DNA of 10,702 nt, taken from contig JANYBA010000338.1 in the NCBI GenBank assembly GCA_025360985.1, positions 1 to 10,702 on the forward strand, read 5' to 3'. Origin of the DNA: Gammaproteobacteria bacterium (GTDB lineage Bacteria > Pseudomonadota > Gammaproteobacteria > Xanthomonadales > Xanthomonadaceae). How positions within the stretch are numbered: position 1 is the stretch's first letter; every line of letters starts with the position of its first letter. The notes below the pieces were generated by a model that saw nothing but the letters and a program-made list of their open reading frames with translations, did not search any database and had not been told where the DNA came from. Positions 7,695-10,702 of this stretch are shown piece after piece. A program made the translations under genes and the position numbers.

Positions 7695-8167
7695 TGATGC
7701 TTGCCACGGATCGGAACGCACTCGATCGGATCATCCTTGGGCTCAAGGATATGCCTGGTGCTTTGTTGCCGATCCTGCATGCGGTGCAGAAACATTTCGG
7801 CTACATACCGGAAGACGCATTGCCTTTGATCGCCAAGGCGCTGAACCTGTCGCGGGCCGAGGTGCACGGCGTGGTCAGCTTCTATCATTTCTTTCGCACC
7901 AAGCCCGCCGGCAAGCGAGTCATCTACTTGTGCCGCGCCGAATCCTGCCAGGCGCTCGGCGCCGTCGCCCTGGAACATCACGTCAAGTCGCGTCTTGGCG
8001 TCGACTTCCACGGGACCACGGCCGACGGCGCCTTTACGCTGGAGCCGGTTTACTGCCTTGGCAACTGCGCCTGTTCGCCGGCGCTGATGGTCGATGAAGA
8101 ACTCCATGGCCGGGTCACCCCGGAAAGCTTCGACACATGGCTGGCCGCGAACGGAAAACCGGCATGA
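7694..8167 (+). CDS. fdsG: NAD-dependent formate dehydrogenase gamma subunit (NuoE-like)
   Basis: A 157-residue thioredoxin-like [2Fe-2S] protein of the NuoE family. The N-terminal helical part contains [13 protein letters not shown] and [11 protein letters not shown]. Cluster ligands are C80 and C85 (L-C-R-A-E-S-C) and C121 and C125 (Y-C-L-G-N-C). In Fds enzymes this subunit sits beside FdsB and takes part in electron transfer between formate and NAD+ in the cytoplasm. The order gamma-beta-alpha and the FdsA-type third gene distinguish it from NuoE of complex I. The start overlaps the preceding lipoprotein stop by one base and has no strong Shine-Dalgarno sequence, so translation probably depends on coupling; a second ATG follows immediately at 7697. 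It overlaps fdsB by four bases (ATGA). Confidence 0.93.
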   Translation: MMLATDRNALDRIILGLKDMPGALLPILHAVQKHFGYIPEDALPLIAKALNLSRAEVHGVVSFYHFFRTKPAGKRVIYLCRAESCQALGAVALEHHVKSRLGVDFHGTTADGAFTLEPVYCLGNCACSPALMVDEELHGRVTPESFDTWLAANGKPA

Positions 8168-9717
8168 GCACGACCAAAATCTACGTGCCCGGCGATGCCG
8201 GCGCGCTTTCGGTTGGCGCCGATGCGGTGGCGCGCGCCATCTCCGCCGAAGCGGAGCGACGCGGCATTGATCTTCGCATCGTTCGAAACGGGTCGCGCGG
8301 GCTGTACTGGCTTGAGCCCTTGGTGGAGGTGGAAACCGCGGCCGGTCGCGTGGCCTACGGACCGGTGCAAGCGGCCGACGTAACCAGCCTGTTCGACGCC
8401 GGATTCCTGCAAGGTGGCCAGCACGACCTGGCCTTGGGCGCCACCGACGGGATCCCCTGGCTGAAACGCCAACAGCGTCTGACCTTCGCACGCTGCGGCA
8501 TCGTCGATCCGCGCAGCCTGCCGGACTACCTCGCGCACGACGGTTATCGCGGCCTGGAGCGCGCCCTGGCGTTGAGCCCGGCGGAAATCGTCAAGGCGGT
8601 CAGCGATTCCGGTCTGCGCGGTCGTGGCGGCGCCGCCTTCCCGGCGGGAATCAAGTGGCAGACCTGCCTCGACGCGGTGGCAGATCAGAAATACATCGTC
8701 GCCAACGCCGACGAGGGCGATTCCGGCACCTTCGCCGACCGCATGCTGATGGAAGGTGACCCCTTCGTCCTGATCGAGGGCATGACCATCGCGGCTCTCG
8801 CGGTCGGCGCGACCCGCGGCTACATCTACCTGCGTTGCGAATATCCGCACGCGCAACGCGCGCTCGAAGCCGCGATCGCCGCGGCTGAAAGCGGCGGCTA
8901 TCTCGGCGCGAATGTGCGCGACAGCGGGCACGCCTTCCATCTGGAGGTGCGCATGGCCGCAGGCGCCTATATCTGCGGCGAGGAAACGTCGCTGCTCGAG
9001 AGTCTCGAAGGCCGGCGCGGCATGGTCCGCTACAAACCGCCGGTGCCGGCGATCAGCGGCCTGTTCGGCAAGCCGACCTTGATCAACAACGTCGTCACGT
9101 TCGCTACGGTGCCGTTCATCCTGGACCGTGGCGCGGATGCCTATCGCGATTTCGGCGTCGGCCGTTCGCGCGGAACCTTGCCGCTGCAATTGGCCGGCAA
9201 TCTCAAGCAACCGGGCCTGGTCGAATTGGCGTTCGGACCGAGCCTGCGTGAACTGATCGAGGACTTCGGCGGCGGCAGCGCCACCGGTCGGCCGCTCCGC
9301 GCAATTCAAGTGGGTGGGCCGCTGGGCGCCTACTTGCCGGCCGCGCAGTTCGACGTCGCCATCGACTACGAAGCCCTGGCCGCCGTCGGTGGCATGCTCG
9401 GCCACGGCGGCATCGTCGCCTTCGACGACAGTGTCGACATGGCGGCGCAAGCGCGCTACGCGATGGAGTTCTGCGCCATCGAGTCCTGCGGAAAGTGCAC
9501 GCCCTGCCGGATTGGTTCGACCCGCGGCGTCGAGGTGATCGACCGGATTGTCGCCGGCACGCAGCGGGCGCAGAATGAAGTGCTGTTGCGCGACCTGTGC
9601 CAGACGCTATTGCACGGGTCCCTGTGCGCATTGGGAGGAATGGTGCCGTTTCCGGTGATGAGCGCGCTCGAACACTTTCCGGAAGATTTCCACCGCTCCG
9701 TGGCCGAAAGGAACTGA
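8164..9717 (+). CDS. fdsB: NAD-dependent formate dehydrogenase beta subunit (FMN/NAD-binding, NuoF-like)
   Basis: This subunit carries FMN and a [4Fe-4S] cluster and reduces NAD+ with electrons from the alpha subunit. The 517 residues comprise a thioredoxin-like N-terminal part (about 1-110) fused to a NuoF-type core. The core shows the FMN/NAD-binding glycine loop [10 protein letters not shown] (150-159), [13 protein letters not shown] (181-193), Y-I-C-G-E-E-T-S-L (269-277) and the cluster ligands S-C442-G-K-C445-T-P-C448 plus C488. The N-terminal part has no cysteine before C111, so it cannot bind a [2Fe-2S] cluster by itself. The start at 8164 gives the usual ATGA overlap with fdsG; an in-frame ATG at 8137 would lie deep in fdsG. 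The fused N-terminal domain and length fit FdsB rather than NuoF. Confidence 0.95.
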   Translation: MSTTKIYVPGDAGALSVGADAVARAISAEAERRGIDLRIVRNGSRGLYWLEPLVEVETAAGRVAYGPVQAADVTSLFDAGFLQGGQHDLALGATDGIPWLKRQQRLTFARCGIVDPRSLPDYLAHDGYRGLERALALSPAEIVKAVSDSGLRGRGGAAFPAGIKWQTCLDAVADQKYIVANADEGDSGTFADRMLMEGDPFVLIEGMTIAALAVGATRGYIYLRCEYPHAQRALEAAIAAAESGGYLGANVRDSGHAFHLEVRMAAGAYICGEETSLLESLEGRRGMVRYKPPVPAISGLFGKPTLINNVVTFATVPFILDRGADAYRDFGVGRSRGTLPLQLAGNLKQPGLVELAFGPSLRELIEDFGGGSATGRPLRAIQVGGPLGAYLPAAQFDVAIDYEALAAVGGMLGHGGIVAFDDSVDMAAQARYAMEFCAIESCGKCTPCRIGSTRGVEVIDRIVAGTQRAQNEVLLRDLCQTLLHGSLCALGGMVPFPVMSALEHFPEDFHRSVAERN

Positions 9718-9720
9718 GCC

Positions 9721-10702
9721 ATGCAATCGATCGTCGATACGGACCTGGGCACCCGCGCCGTCGCCGACGGCATGATTGTGACCCTGCAAATCGACGGCCG
9801 CGCCGTGCAAGCGCCGACCGGCACGTCGGTGATGCGCGCGGCGGCGCTGTCCGGGATCAATATTCCCAAGCTGTGCGCGTCGGACATGCTCGACGCCTTC
9901 GGTTCCTGCCGGCTGTGCCTGGTCGAAGTCGAGGGCCGCAAGGGCTATCCGGCCTCGTGCACGACCCTGGTCGCTGAAGGCATGCGGGTCAGCACCGAGA
10001 GCCCGAAGCTGGCCGAGCTGCGCCGCGGCGTGATGGAGCTGTACATCTCCGACCACCCGCTCGACTGCCTGACTTGCCCAGCGAACGGCCACTGTGAATT
10101 GCAGGACATGGCCGGCGTGGTCGGCCTGCGCGAAGTGCGCTACGGCTATGCCGGCGCCAACCATCTTGACGCCAAGAAAGACGAGTCGAATCCCTATTTC
10201 ACCTTTGATCCGTCCAAGTGCATCGTCTGTTCGCGCTGCGTGCGCGCCTGCGAAGAAGTGCAGGGCACCTTCGCCCTGACCATCCAAAGCCGCGGCTTCG
10301 AATCCAAGGTCGCCGCCAGCCAGGATGTTCCTTTCCTGGAATCCGAATGCGTGTCCTGCGGCGCCTGCGTCCAGGCCTGCCCGACCGCTACCCTGTCCGA
10401 GAACAGCCTGATCGAGCGTGGCCAGGCCGAACACAGCGTGGTCACCACCTGCGCCTACTGCGGCGTCGGCTGCAGCTTCCGCGCCGAGATGAAGGGCGAA
10501 CAGATCGTGCGCATGGTGCCGAACAAGGATGGCCACGCCAACCACGGCCATTCCTGCGTCAAGGGCCGTTTCGCCATCGGCTACGCCAACCATCTTGACG
10601 CCAAGAAAGACGAGTCGAATCCCTATTTCACCTTTGATCCGTCCAAGTGCATCGTCTGTTCGCGCTGCGTGCGCGCCTGCGAGGAAGTGCAGGGCACCTT
10701 CG
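9721..10702 (+). CDS. fdsA: NAD-dependent formate dehydrogenase alpha subunit, N-terminal part, with internal repeat at window edge
   Basis: The catalytic molybdenum subunit, cut by the window end after 327 codons (full FdsA is about 950 residues). An AAGGAA sequence lies about nine bases before the ATG, three bases after fdsB. The N terminus is NuoG-like: [2Fe-2S] ligands C52, C63, C66, C80; H112-x3-C116-x2-C119-x5-C125; two ferredoxin-type [4Fe-4S] motifs, C167/170/173/177 and C210/213/216/220. The molybdopterin-enzyme motif C244-A-Y-C247-G-V-G-C251 with C279 follows. After G-Y-A-N-H291, where FdsA proteins normally continue into the molybdenum domain, the sequence returns to the L-D-A-K-K-D-E-S-N-P segment of residues 149-158 and repeats C-x2-C-x2-C-x3-C. 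The active-site residues lie beyond the window. Assignment as FdsA is firm; the last 119 bases may be a real duplication or a chimera. Confidence 0.92.
   Translation, partial: MQSIVDTDLGTRAVADGMIVTLQIDGRAVQAPTGTSVMRAAALSGINIPKLCASDMLDAFGSCRLCLVEVEGRKGYPASCTTLVAEGMRVSTESPKLAELRRGVMELYISDHPLDCLTCPANGHCELQDMAGVVGLREVRYGYAGANHLDAKKDESNPYFTFDPSKCIVCSRCVRACEEVQGTFALTIQSRGFESKVAASQDVPFLESECVSCGACVQACPTATLSENSLIERGQAEHSVVTTCAYCGVGCSFRAEMKGEQIVRMVPNKDGHANHGHSCVKGRFAIGYANHLDAKKDESNPYFTFDPSKCIVCSRCVRACEEVQGTF
10155..10273 (+). repeat. First copy of in-frame direct repeat within fdsA
   Basis: Identical to 10584-10702 except for A at 10254 versus G at 10683 (Glu GAA/GAG, silent). It encodes residues from about N147 through the first ferredoxin-type cysteine motif. 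This is the copy in the expected position. Confidence 0.95.
10584..10702 (+). repeat. Second copy of in-frame direct repeat within fdsA, running off the window
   Basis: Matches 10155-10273 at 118 of 119 bases, offset exactly 429 bases (143 codons), and continues to the last base given. It begins at a ten-base stretch, CGCCAACCAT. The real extent is unknown because the window ends inside it. Confidence 0.95.

Noticed and set aside
8050..9450. A 466-codon minus-strand frame across fdsB
   Set aside because: It is a shadow of fdsB; all FMN and Fe-S motifs are on the plus strand.
7694..10702. nuoE-nuoF-nuoG of respiratory complex I
   Set aside because: The third gene runs from NuoG-like clusters straight into C-A-Y-C-G-V-G-C and S-C-V-K-G-R-F, matching FdsA, and the second has the fused N-terminal domain of FdsB. 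The first starts an E-F-G order without nuoA-D.

Overview
The window is GC-rich bacterial chromosomal DNA with dense coding, Gram-negative features (lipobox and Sec signal peptides, a type IV pseudopilin) and an Fds-type formate dehydrogenase. A divergent fimT/uvrB pair, the UvrB sequence and the tRNAs suggest a gammaproteobacterium near the Xanthomonadales. That placement is an inference; no database search was possible.

Layout. (1) 1-1476 (+): the 3' part of a large Ser/Thr-rich secreted or surface protein with an FCCH-like module, closed by a two-way terminator. (2) 1531-2944 (-): two toxin-antitoxin-like pairs on either side of a tRNA-Asn(GTT) gene, DUF4160/DUF2442 upstream and DUF433/DUF5615 downstream. 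A decayed copy of the tRNA-Asn 3' end lies directly after the DUF5615 stop codon, so the pair sits in an att-like frame. (3) 2987-3523 (-): an orphan FimT/GspH pseudopilin, divergent from (4) 3673-5688 (+): a complete uvrB. (5) 5817-6027 (+): tRNA-Val(GAC) with a near-consensus promoter and a downstream terminator. (6) 6108-7108 (+): an exported three-module cysteine protein with a C-terminal beta-rich domain, broken by an apparent single-T loss. It too is followed at once by a short copy of the upstream tRNA's 3' end. (7) 7215-10702 (+): a lipoprotein gene overlapping fdsG, then fdsB and the start of fdsA. These encode the gamma, beta and alpha subunits of a cytoplasmic NAD-dependent molybdenum formate dehydrogenase. 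FdsA takes electrons from formate, and its Fe-S clusters pass them through FdsG and FdsB (FMN) to NAD+.

Three points deserve most attention. Two neighbouring tRNA genes each have a cargo segment bounded by an imperfect copy of their own 3' end, with no integrase in view. The fdsA reading frame re-enters an earlier part of itself at 10584: an in-frame 429-base repeat unit with one silent difference over the 119 visible bases, meaning either a true tandem duplication of Fe-S modules or a chimeric sequence end. The secreted-protein gene is restored to one 333-residue frame by adding one T. No CRISPR array, rRNA, integrase, transposase or IS element was seen.
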